Shown here one piece after another: positions 1-5,543 of a stretch of DNA of 7,631 nt; within the stretch, counting starts at the first letter, position 1, and each line of letters begins with the position of its first letter. The stretch lies in contig JAJCXL010000409.1 in the NCBI GenBank assembly GCA_029263435.1, forward strand, positions 1-7,631, given 5' to 3'. Made by a program: the position numbers and the translations under genes. The stretch comes from Acidobacteriota bacterium (lineage in GTDB: Bacteria; Acidobacteriota; Vicinamibacteria; Marinacidobacterales; SMYC01). Below the pieces are notes generated by a model, which worked only from the letters and a program-made list of their open reading frames with translations, made no database searches and had not been told where the DNA came from.

Positions 1-1
1 G

Positions 2-490
2 GGGAACGTCAGCGACCTCGCGCTCCATACGTGGAACATCGGAGTGAACTTCGACTGGAAGCTCTATGACGGGCGCCGAACGTCCGCCCAAGTCGCCGCG
101 CTGCGCTCCCAGAAGACGCGGAGCGGCTTCGACGAGCACGCCTTTCGAAACACGTTGTCGGTGAGCCTGACGCAGGCGAACGGCACCTGGCTGCGAGCGC
201 TCGAGGCTCTCGATGTCACCCTTCTCACGGTGGACCAGGCGAGAGAGGCCGAACGGGTCGCGGAAGAGTCGCTCGTCTACGGTGCGGCGACGTCCTTGGA
301 TGTCATCGAGGCGACCTTGTCGCTCCGGCAGGCCGAATTGAATCAAGTGACGGCAGCGCACGACGCGCTCGTCGCGCTCGCAGAAATGAAGTATCTCGTT
401 GGATTTCGCGCCGACGCTCCCCACGCGGTCATCGAAGGACCTCGCTCGGTGGCCGGCGCGCAAACGGATTCGGAAGGGAGTCAACCTTGA
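2..490 (+). CDS. TolC-family outer-membrane efflux channel, C-terminal part (5' truncated by window edge)
   Basis: This is the 3' end of an outer-membrane efflux channel gene. The frame is open from base 2 and gives 162 residues before the TGA at 488-490; the true start lies outside the window, so the GTG at 44 is not the start. The visible part matches the second repeat of the TolC/OEP family. It opens with a beta-strand segment leading to the turn around 'WKLYDGRRTSAQV', the usual 'lfdgGrr' signature. Long amphipathic helices rich in Ala, Glu and Gln follow, including the 'YGAATSLDVIEA' stretch and the closing 'AEMKYLVG' helix typical of these proteins. In the family, three protomers form a channel through the outer membrane with a periplasmic alpha-helical tunnel. 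The adaptor and RND pump genes directly downstream indicate that it is the exit duct of that system. Substrate is unknown. The Shine-Dalgarno of the next gene lies inside its last codons. Confidence 0.88.
   Translation, partial: GNVSDLALHTWNIGVNFDWKLYDGRRTSAQVAALRSQKTRSGFDEHAFRNTLSVSLTQANGTWLRALEALDVTLLTVDQAREAERVAEESLVYGAATSLDVIEATLSLRQAELNQVTAAHDALVALAEMKYLVGFRADAPHAVIEGPRSVAGAQTDSEGSQP
472..480 (+). promoter_or_regulatory. Ribosome binding site for the adaptor TTG start
   Basis: The purine run GGAAGGGAG ends 6 bases before the TTG at 487. It is a strong Shine-Dalgarno sequence located inside the end of the channel gene, and it is the main argument for choosing the TTG over the in-frame ATG at 508. 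That ATG has its own weaker candidate, GGAGAA at 495-500. Confidence 0.6.
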
Positions 491-1557
491 TCTCGGAGAA
501 CAAATGGATGTTGGCCGCCGCGATGGTCGCGGCTGTCGGTTCGTGGGGCTGCCAAGGCTCTGAGGAGCCGGTTCAAGCGGCGGAAGACCTCCCGGTGGTC
601 GAACAACCGGCGACCAATGTCACGGTGATGACCCTCGAGCCCCAAACGCTCGCGGACGAAGTCAGCCTCTCCGCACGTTTGATTCCATGGGTAGAAGTCC
701 AAGTCTCGACGGAGCTCGGAGGCACGGTCCAGGAGATAGGCTTCGAGAAAGGTCGCCGCGTGAGCGAGGGGCAGGTGCTCGCGCGGATTGGCACGGACTT
801 GTTGGAAGCCTCACTATCCGAAATCGAGGCAGAGCTCGCACATGCCGAGTCGGAGTTCAACAAAGCAACCGAGCTCTTCAAGCGCCAAGCCATCCCGCGC
901 CAGCAGCTCACCTCCGCGACCGCGAACTTCAAAGGCGCTCGAGCGCGCGTGAGCCACGCGAAGATCCGAGTCGAGCGCTCCATCATTCGTGCTCCGGTGG
1001 CGGGGATCGCGATCCAGCGTGAGGTCGAAATGGGAGAGGTCGTTCCCGCCGGCTCCCTCGTGACGACCTTGCACCAGGTCTCTCGTCTGAAAGCCCTCGC
1101 TGGGATCCCCGAAGACGATATTCCCTTTTTCAAAGTCGGTGCTACTGCGAAAGTCTCGATTGACGCTTTCCCTGACCGCACGTGCGACGGCAAGCTCCAT
1201 TTTCTCAGCACCGCCGCGACCGGCCAGAACCGAAGCTTTCCCGCGGAGATCGCGATCGACAACCGCGCCGGAGATCTGCGTCCCGGGATGATCGTACGCG
1301 TAGCTCTGGTCAAGCAGACCTTCGAGGACGTGATCGTCATTCCGCGCGATGCGGTACTCGAGCGCGACACCGGCTATGTGGCCTTCGTCATGACCGGCGA
1401 TCGTGCCGAGATCCGAAACGTAAAGACCGGCCCGAGCGAGGGCGGCTTGATCGTCATCCACGAAGGCCTGAGCGAGGGTGAGAAACTCATCGTCACCGGC
1501 CACCGAAACCTCGTCGACGCTCAGCTCGTGCGCGCCGTCACCCGCGAAGCTCTCTGA
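487..1557 (+). CDS. RND efflux periplasmic adaptor (HlyD/membrane-fusion protein family)
   Basis: The product, 356 residues, is a periplasmic adaptor that links an RND pump to an outer-membrane channel. Residues 1-22 look like an export signal: Lys6, then a hydrophobic run (8-18) and Cys22. Cys22 suggests a lipoprotein, but the preceding Ser-Trp-Gly is not a standard lipobox. The rest follows the family order. There is a first lipoyl half at about 68-101 ('GGTVQEIGFEKGRRVSEGQVLARI'-like, key residues Gly78, Gly79, Gly89, Gly95), a coiled-coil hairpin at about 105-165, and a second lipoyl half at 166-195 containing 'RAPVAGIA'. A beta-barrel follows from about 200 to 280 and ends in 'DLRPGMIVRV' (263-272), then a membrane-proximal domain to the C-terminus with 'VIPRDAVL' (284-291). 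The TTG start overlaps the upstream TGA by two bases. It is preferred because of the strong ribosome binding site and because it supplies the charged N-region; ATG 508 (residue 8) is the alternative. Substrate class cannot be read from the sequence. Confidence 0.9.
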   Translation: MISENKWMLAAAMVAAVGSWGCQGSEEPVQAAEDLPVVEQPATNVTVMTLEPQTLADEVSLSARLIPWVEVQVSTELGGTVQEIGFEKGRRVSEGQVLARIGTDLLEASLSEIEAELAHAESEFNKATELFKRQAIPRQQLTSATANFKGARARVSHAKIRVERSIIRAPVAGIAIQREVEMGEVVPAGSLVTTLHQVSRLKALAGIPEDDIPFFKVGATAKVSIDAFPDRTCDGKLHFLSTAATGQNRSFPAEIAIDNRAGDLRPGMIVRVALVKQTFEDVIVIPRDAVLERDTGYVAFVMTGDRAEIRNVKTGPSEGGLIVIHEGLSEGEKLIVTGHRNLVDAQLVRAVTREAL

Positions 1558-1560
1558 ATC

Positions 1561-1564
1561 GGAG
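1561..1564 (+). promoter_or_regulatory. Ribosome binding site for the RND pump TTG start
   Basis: GGAG lies 7 bases before the TTG at 1572, in the 14-base gap after the adaptor stop. It supports TTG as the start, which gives the family-typical N-terminus 'KLTDYSINHRLTIYVLIAL' ahead of TM1. No ATG or GTG occurs in frame between TM1 and the adaptor stop. Confidence 0.55.
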
Positions 1565-1571
1565 TGTCTCA

Positions 1572-4500
1572 TTGAAGCTCACTGACTACAGCATCAATCA
1601 CCGGCTCACGATCTACGTGCTCATCGCGCTCATCGTTTTCGCAGGCGCGACGACTTATGTCGCGCTGCCGCGAGAGTCTTTTCCCGAAGTCAAGATCTCT
1701 CTCATCTTCGTCTACACCGTCTATCCCGGCGTGAGCCCTGAAGACATGGAGACACTCGTGACTCGGCCGGTCGAGACCGAGCTAAAGGGCTTGTCCGGGG
1801 TGAAGGAGATTCGTTCGACGAGCTCCGAAGGTTTGTCCACGATCCAAGTCGAGTTCAACCCCGAGGTCGATCTCGACACCGCCCTTCAGAAAGTCCGCGA
1901 GAAAGTCGATCTCGCAAAGCCGGACTTGCCGCCGGAGGTCGAGGATCCCCGCATCCAGGACGTCGACATGTCCCAGATCCCCATTCTCGTCGCGAGCCTG
2001 GCCGGCGATATCGGCCTCGTACGGCTCACCGACATCGCCAAGGATCTCAAGGACGACCTCGAGGCGATTCCCGGAGTGAACCGCGTTCAAATCATCGGCA
2101 GTAAGACTCGCGAAGTTCAGGTCTATGTCGATCCTCGACGGCTATCGTCTTACGAGCTCAGTCTGTCGGACATCGTGGTGGCGGTCGCTCGTGAGAACCT
2201 CAACATGCCCGGCGGTGAGATCAGCGTCGGCACCCTCAAATATCTCGTGCGTCTACCGGCCGAGATTACGGACCCCGCCGAGATCGAGGACTTCGTCATC
2301 AAAGTGCGAGACGGTGAGCCCATCTATGTGCGGGACGTCGCGCGGGTCGAGTACGGCTTCGTGGAGGACACCACGTTGTCGAGGGTCGATCGCAACCCGT
2401 CCGTCACCTTGACGGTGGAGAAGCGTACCGGGTCGAACCTCATTTCCGTCGCCGACGAAGTGAAGGCCGAGCTTGCGCGACAGGAAGCCTTCTTGCCGCA
2501 GGGAACCATCGTGACGATCTTGGGCGACCAGTCCAAACAGATTCGAAGCATGGTCAACGAGCTGGAGAACAACATCCTTTCGGGCCTGATACTCGTCGTC
2601 GCGGTGCTGATGGCGTTTCTCGGTTTCCGCAACTCGGTCTTCGTCGCGGTCGCGATCCCTCTCTCTATGTTGATGGGTTTCGTCGGGATCCAGTTCCTGG
2701 GCTACACGCTCAACATGATCGTGCTCTTCAGTCTCATTCTCGTGCTCGGAATGCTCGTCGATAACGCGGTCGTCATCGTGGAGAACATTTATCGACATCG
2801 CGAAGCCGGTATGGATCCCATCAAGGCCGCGTCGGTTGGAACGAGCGAAGTCGCGATGCCCGTGATCGCCTCGACGATCACGACTCTTTGCGCGTTCGCC
2901 CCGATGTTGATCTGGCCTGGGATGGTGGGGAACTTCATGTCCTACTTGCCGATCACGCTCATCATCGGCCTGACGGCTTCGCTCATCGTGGCGCTCGTCT
3001 TCAACCCGACCCTTTGTGCTTATTTCATGACAGTGAAGGCTTCGAAGGGCGAGAAGAAAGAAGGCCGGTTCTTGACCCGCTATCGAGCGTTTCTCGGCTG
3101 GCTACTGACGCCCGCTCCCGACGAAGGATCGACGGGCTGGTTCTTCCGAAATTGGGCTCTGCCGCTCGTGTTCGTCATTCTCGCCCTCGCGGGAATGGGA
3201 GTCGTGCTCGGCGCCATGCTCCTCGAGAGTCAAAACCCTGCCGTCTTCACCATCGCGGGCGGATTGGCCGGCGTGGGCGCTCTCGCCTTTGCGCTTCAGG
3301 GGCTCTTATGGCTGGGATGGAGCGCTTCTCGACTCCTCTCCCGACGCCTCACCCCCTATGTCACGGACCGGCGCTCCGGCGTCATCTGGACGATGGGCGC
3401 CATCCTTGGATTCACCATCGCCGTCTATGGGGTCTTTGGCAGAGGCATGGAGTTCTTCCCCGAGATTGCGCCCGAGCAGATTTTCGTTGATGTCGAGACG
3501 CCTTCGGGCGCGACACTCGCGACCTCGAACGACGTGGTGGGGCGAATCGAAGCGTTGACGAGGGAGACGACCGATCTGGATCACAGCGTCGCCAACATCG
3601 GCTCGAAAGGCATCAGCATCGAAGGCGGAGGCGCGATGGGAGGCAGCGGCGGCGGAGCGTCGAACAACAGTCGGATCACTCTCGACTTGCATGACCGCGA
3701 GGTACGTTCCCAGCGGGACTCCTTCATCACCATGGAGAAGGTGCGCGAAGTGATCTCGAGCATCGACGGCGCCGATATCAAAGTCGACAAGCCCCAGGAA
3801 GGCCCTCCGGTCGGAAAGCCGGTCACGATTAGGCTCATCGGCGACGACCTCGACGTGCTCTTCGATCTCGCTCAGCGGGTCAAAGAACGGATCCGGCCGG
3901 TCCCCGGTTTGGTGAACTTGGATGACGACCTCGATCGCGGAAAACCCGAGCTCCGGCTGAACGTCGACCGGATCGAAGCGGTGCTCGCCGGAGTCAACAC
4001 CCAGGAGATCGCGTCGACGGTGCAGACCGCCGTCCGCGGCACCGAGGCCTCCAAGTTTCGCATCGGGGAGGACGAGTACGACATTACCGTGCGGCTCGCC
4101 CCCGCCGACCGCGCGAGCTTGGACGATCTCGGCAACCTGACCGTGCCCGATGAGGACGGTGTTCCGATTCCGCTCCGCACGCTCGTGTCCCTCGAGCCCG
4201 GGGTGGGGCCGTCCGCGATCAATCGGGTCGACTTGAAGCGCGTCGTCACGGTAGAAGGTGATGTCGTGCGTGCGCCCGACCGGACGGAGGACTCGGTGCG
4301 ACAGGCCGTTGCGGTCCTTCTCGGGGGGATGGACTTCCCGCCCGGCTATCGGTGGTCTTTCGCGGGCTCGAACCAGGAGGAGCAAGAATCGCAAGCCTTT
4401 CTCCAACGCGCGTTCGTCATCGCGGTCTTGCTCATTACCCTCGTGCTCGTCACGCAGTTCAACTCGGTGATCCTTCCGTTCACGATCATGGTCTCGGTGC

Positions 4501-5033
4501 TGTTGTCCCTCATCGGTGTCTTCTGGGGTCTCATTCTGACGGGCACCCCGTTCGGGATCATCATGACCGGGATAGGTGTGATCAGTCTGGCAGGGATCGT
4601 GGTCAACAACGCGATCGTGTTGTGTGATTTCATCCGACAGCTTCGAGACAAAGGCGTCGAAAAGACGCAGGCCGTGATCGAAGCCGGTGTGATCCGACTC
4701 AGACCCGTGCTGCTGACCGCTGTCACCACGGTCCTCGGTCTCATTCCTCTGACGCTCGGGTGGAACATCGATTTCTTCGCGATGTCCATCACGACCGGAG
4801 GCCAGTCCTCGCAGTTTTGGTACTCGATGGGCGTCGCGGTCATCTTCGGTCTGACCGTCGCGACCGTCCTGACGCTGGTCGTCGTCCCCATTACCTACCA
4901 CAGCCTCGACTCGCTTTCGGGCGCCATGACCCGTTGGCGTCTCCGGCCTCGCGCGGGGGCAAAACGGGAGTCTTCAGAGGGCTTTGGAGAAGGCTCGGAG
5001 ATCCACGCCCGCAAGGCGAGCGAGACGGGGTAG
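1572..5033 (+). CDS. RND efflux pump, inner-membrane permease (AcrB/MMPL superfamily, HAE1-like), with extra TM6-TM7 segment
   Basis: The product, 1153 residues, is a proton-driven RND permease that moves substrate from periplasm or membrane into the channel. TM1 (about 11-32) ends in the family signature 'PRESFPEV' (33-40). The first periplasmic porter region runs to about 330, and TM2-TM6 span about 336-485. The second half repeats this plan: TM7 at about 603-622 ending in 'EFFPE' (627-631), a periplasmic region to about 940, then TM8-TM12 to about 1108. The TM4 motif reads 'GMLVDNAVVIVEN' (393-405), with Asp397 matching AcrB Asp407 and Asn398 in place of Asp408. The TM10 motif reads 'GIVVNNAIVL' (1008-1017), with Asn1012 where AcrB has Lys940. 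Such Asn variants occur in many divergent RND pumps, so this is not proof of inactivity. The length is about 100 above AcrB. Much of the excess lies between TM6 and TM7, where two more hydrophobic stretches (about 528-551 and 558-582) appear. A glycine-rich loop lies at 685-696. Adaptor and channel genes immediately upstream complete the system. Substrate is unknown. Confidence 0.93.
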   Translation: MKLTDYSINHRLTIYVLIALIVFAGATTYVALPRESFPEVKISLIFVYTVYPGVSPEDMETLVTRPVETELKGLSGVKEIRSTSSEGLSTIQVEFNPEVDLDTALQKVREKVDLAKPDLPPEVEDPRIQDVDMSQIPILVASLAGDIGLVRLTDIAKDLKDDLEAIPGVNRVQIIGSKTREVQVYVDPRRLSSYELSLSDIVVAVARENLNMPGGEISVGTLKYLVRLPAEITDPAEIEDFVIKVRDGEPIYVRDVARVEYGFVEDTTLSRVDRNPSVTLTVEKRTGSNLISVADEVKAELARQEAFLPQGTIVTILGDQSKQIRSMVNELENNILSGLILVVAVLMAFLGFRNSVFVAVAIPLSMLMGFVGIQFLGYTLNMIVLFSLILVLGMLVDNAVVIVENIYRHREAGMDPIKAASVGTSEVAMPVIASTITTLCAFAPMLIWPGMVGNFMSYLPITLIIGLTASLIVALVFNPTLCAYFMTVKASKGEKKEGRFLTRYRAFLGWLLTPAPDEGSTGWFFRNWALPLVFVILALAGMGVVLGAMLLESQNPAVFTIAGGLAGVGALAFALQGLLWLGWSASRLLSRRLTPYVTDRRSGVIWTMGAILGFTIAVYGVFGRGMEFFPEIAPEQIFVDVETPSGATLATSNDVVGRIEALTRETTDLDHSVANIGSKGISIEGGGAMGGSGGGASNNSRITLDLHDREVRSQRDSFITMEKVREVISSIDGADIKVDKPQEGPPVGKPVTIRLIGDDLDVLFDLAQRVKERIRPVPGLVNLDDDLDRGKPELRLNVDRIEAVLAGVNTQEIASTVQTAVRGTEASKFRIGEDEYDITVRLAPADRASLDDLGNLTVPDEDGVPIPLRTLVSLEPGVGPSAINRVDLKRVVTVEGDVVRAPDRTEDSVRQAVAVLLGGMDFPPGYRWSFAGSNQEEQESQAFLQRAFVIAVLLITLVLVTQFNSVILPFTIMVSVLLSLIGVFWGLILTGTPFGIIMTGIGVISLAGIVVNNAIVLCDFIRQLRDKGVEKTQAVIEAGVIRLRPVLLTAVTTVLGLIPLTLGWNIDFFAMSITTGGQSSQFWYSMGVAVIFGLTVATVLTLVVVPITYHSLDSLSGAMTRWRLRPRAGAKRESSEGFGEGSEIHARKASETG

Positions 5034-5039
5034 CTGCGC

Positions 5040-5045
5040 TATAAT
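5040..5045 (+). promoter_or_regulatory. Sigma-70-type -10 box (TATAAT) upstream of the RNA cluster
   Basis: A perfect TATAAT begins 6 bases after the pump stop codon, unusual in such GC-rich surroundings. Initiation about 6-7 bases downstream would fall near 5051-5053, a few bases before the foot of the long hairpin at 5058. I see no convincing -35 at 16-18 bases upstream and no extended -10 TGn, so the promoter call rests on the -10 alone. It would drive the hairpin RNA and possibly the tRNA, SRP RNA and dnaX. Confidence 0.5.
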
Positions 5046-5057
5046 CACGCCTCGCCT

Positions 5058-5232
5058 TTAGCAGTCCGTGGTGAAAGTGCGTCGTTGCACCGAGACCGGC
5101 GAGGCGCCCGGCTGGCAAGGCGGGACGATCGAGAATGTCCAGACATTTGACAAGAGGAGCAACGCAGCTAGGCGGGATGCATCGCCGGTCTCGGTGCAAG
5201 CAAGCCGACGCATTTTCGCCACGGGCTGCTAA
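5058..5232 (+). ncRNA. Candidate structured RNA: long rod-like hairpin, family unknown
   Basis: The two arms form a nearly continuous rod. The outer helix pairs 5058-5084 with 5206-5232 (27 bp, three G.U pairs: 5065/5225, 5072/5218, 5077/5213). The inner helix pairs 5085-5102 with 5182-5199 (18 bp, all Watson-Crick). After a G.A mismatch (5103/5181) pairing continues 5104-5110 with 5173-5180 and 5111-5114 with 5165-5168. All bulges sit on the 3' strand: 5200-5205 (GCAAGC), 5177 and 5169-5172. The 50-nt apex holds a small hairpin (5134-5138 with 5143-5147, loop CCAG). A TATAAT box 13 bases upstream suggests transcription on this strand. The size recalls 6S RNA, but the perfect inner duplex leaves no clear 6S-type central bubble. 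The alternatives are a small inverted-repeat element without visible target duplication, or a processing stem for the downstream tRNA. The pairing is certain; expression and function are inference. Confidence 0.55.
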
Positions 5233-5246
5233 CTCTTGGGAGATGC

Positions 5247-5336
5247 GGAGGGGTGCAAGAGTGGCTTATCTGGCTAGCCCGGAAAGCTAGTGTACCGGCA
5301 ACGGTACCGTGGGTTCGAATCCCACCCCCTCCGCCA
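5247..5336 (+). tRNA. tRNA-Ser (anticodon GGA), CCA encoded, unusual C33
   Basis: This is a 90-nt class II tRNA. The acceptor stem pairs GGAGGGG (5247-5253) with CCCCTCC (5326-5332), followed by discriminator G5333 and an encoded CCA (5334-5336). The anticodon arm is CTAGC (5274-5278), loop CCGGAAA (5279-5285), GCTAG (5286-5290), giving anticodon GGA (5281-5283), which reads UCC and UCU. The long variable arm is a perfect 6-bp stem (5292-5297 with 5302-5307) closed by a GCAA loop. The T arm is GTGGG, TTCGAAT, CCCAC (5309-5325). The class II variable arm, G discriminator and GGA anticodon all agree on serine. The D stem is short, with C5256-G5272 and A5257-U5271 and then an A/C non-pair. The position before the anticodon (5280, position 33) is C instead of the almost universal U. 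The tRNA sits 14 bases after the long hairpin and 46 bases before the SRP RNA. Confidence 0.95.
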
Positions 5337-5382
5337 CTCGAGGAGCGCGCGAAACGCGTTGGCAAGTTATTGAAAACAGTTT

Positions 5383-5498
5383 GTGTCCTGTGGCTCAGGT
5401 CCTGTGCGAATCGAGACTGTGAACCCCGTCAGACCCGGAAGGGAGCAGCGGTAAGCGGATACTCGATTGTGCCGCAGATCGCCTGAGCTGCAGGGCGC
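5383..5498 (+). ncRNA. ffs: Signal recognition particle RNA, bacterial small (4.5S) type
   Basis: This is the RNA scaffold of the signal recognition particle, which binds Ffh and directs nascent membrane and secreted proteins to FtsY. The conserved domain IV is plain: GTCAGACC (5428-5435), the closing CGGAAG with GGAA tetraloop (5437-5440), then GGAGCAGC (5442-5449), matching the Ffh-binding hairpin. The ends pair over 17 bp (5383-5399 with 5482-5498, including several G.U pairs). An internal helix, 5409-5415 with 5462-5468, lies between. The extent of about 116 nt equals the 4.5S size and leaves no room for an Alu domain. Exact ends are set from the base pairing, so they may differ by a few bases. 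No terminator follows, and the dnaX start is 45 bases downstream, so it may be processed from a longer transcript. Confidence 0.95.
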
Positions 5499-5535
5499 CA
5501 AAAAAATACGAACGAAGATCCGACCGAGCGACACT

Positions 5536-5539
5536 GGAG
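5536..5539 (+). promoter_or_regulatory. Ribosome binding site for dnaX
   Basis: GGAG lies 4 bases before the ATG at 5544, a slightly short spacing but the only candidate. It supports that ATG as the start, which gives the family-typical N-terminus 'MPYEVLALKYRPKVFEDLIGQ'. Confidence 0.5.
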
Positions 5540-5543
5540 ACCG

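Noticed and set aside
573..1572. Two minus-strand frames opposite the adaptor gene
   Set aside because: Both are shadows of the adaptor coding sequence, without motifs or start signals.
3306..4901. 531-residue open frame antisense to the RND pump
   Set aside because: Its residues are mostly Asp, His, Arg and Glu in a pattern that mirrors the pump's codons. Long antisense frames are expected in GC-rich genes, and the pump is clearly the real gene.
5147..5175. TTGACA at 5147-5152 as a -35 box inside the hairpin apex
   Set aside because: No -10-like sequence is found at 16-18 bases downstream; the stretch there is GC-rich (around AGGCGG).
5058..5232. Hairpin as the rho-independent terminator of the efflux operon
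   Set aside because: It is far longer than any intrinsic terminator and is followed by ACTCTTGGG, without a T tract.
5168..5365. Minus-strand frame of 65 residues across the tRNA (contains IRTHGTVAGTLAFRA)
   Set aside because: It is the reverse translation of tRNA-Ser and of the hairpin arm. Peptides of this kind are a well-known artefact of annotating tRNA loci.
5253..5486. Plus-strand frame of 77 residues across tRNA-Ser and the SRP RNA
   Set aside because: It runs through two well-defined RNA genes, has no ribosome binding site and resembles no protein.
5494..5507. GC block plus seven A residues after the SRP RNA as a terminator
   Set aside because: An intrinsic terminator on this strand needs a T run after the hairpin. 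On the minus strand the T run would precede the stem, so neither direction fits.
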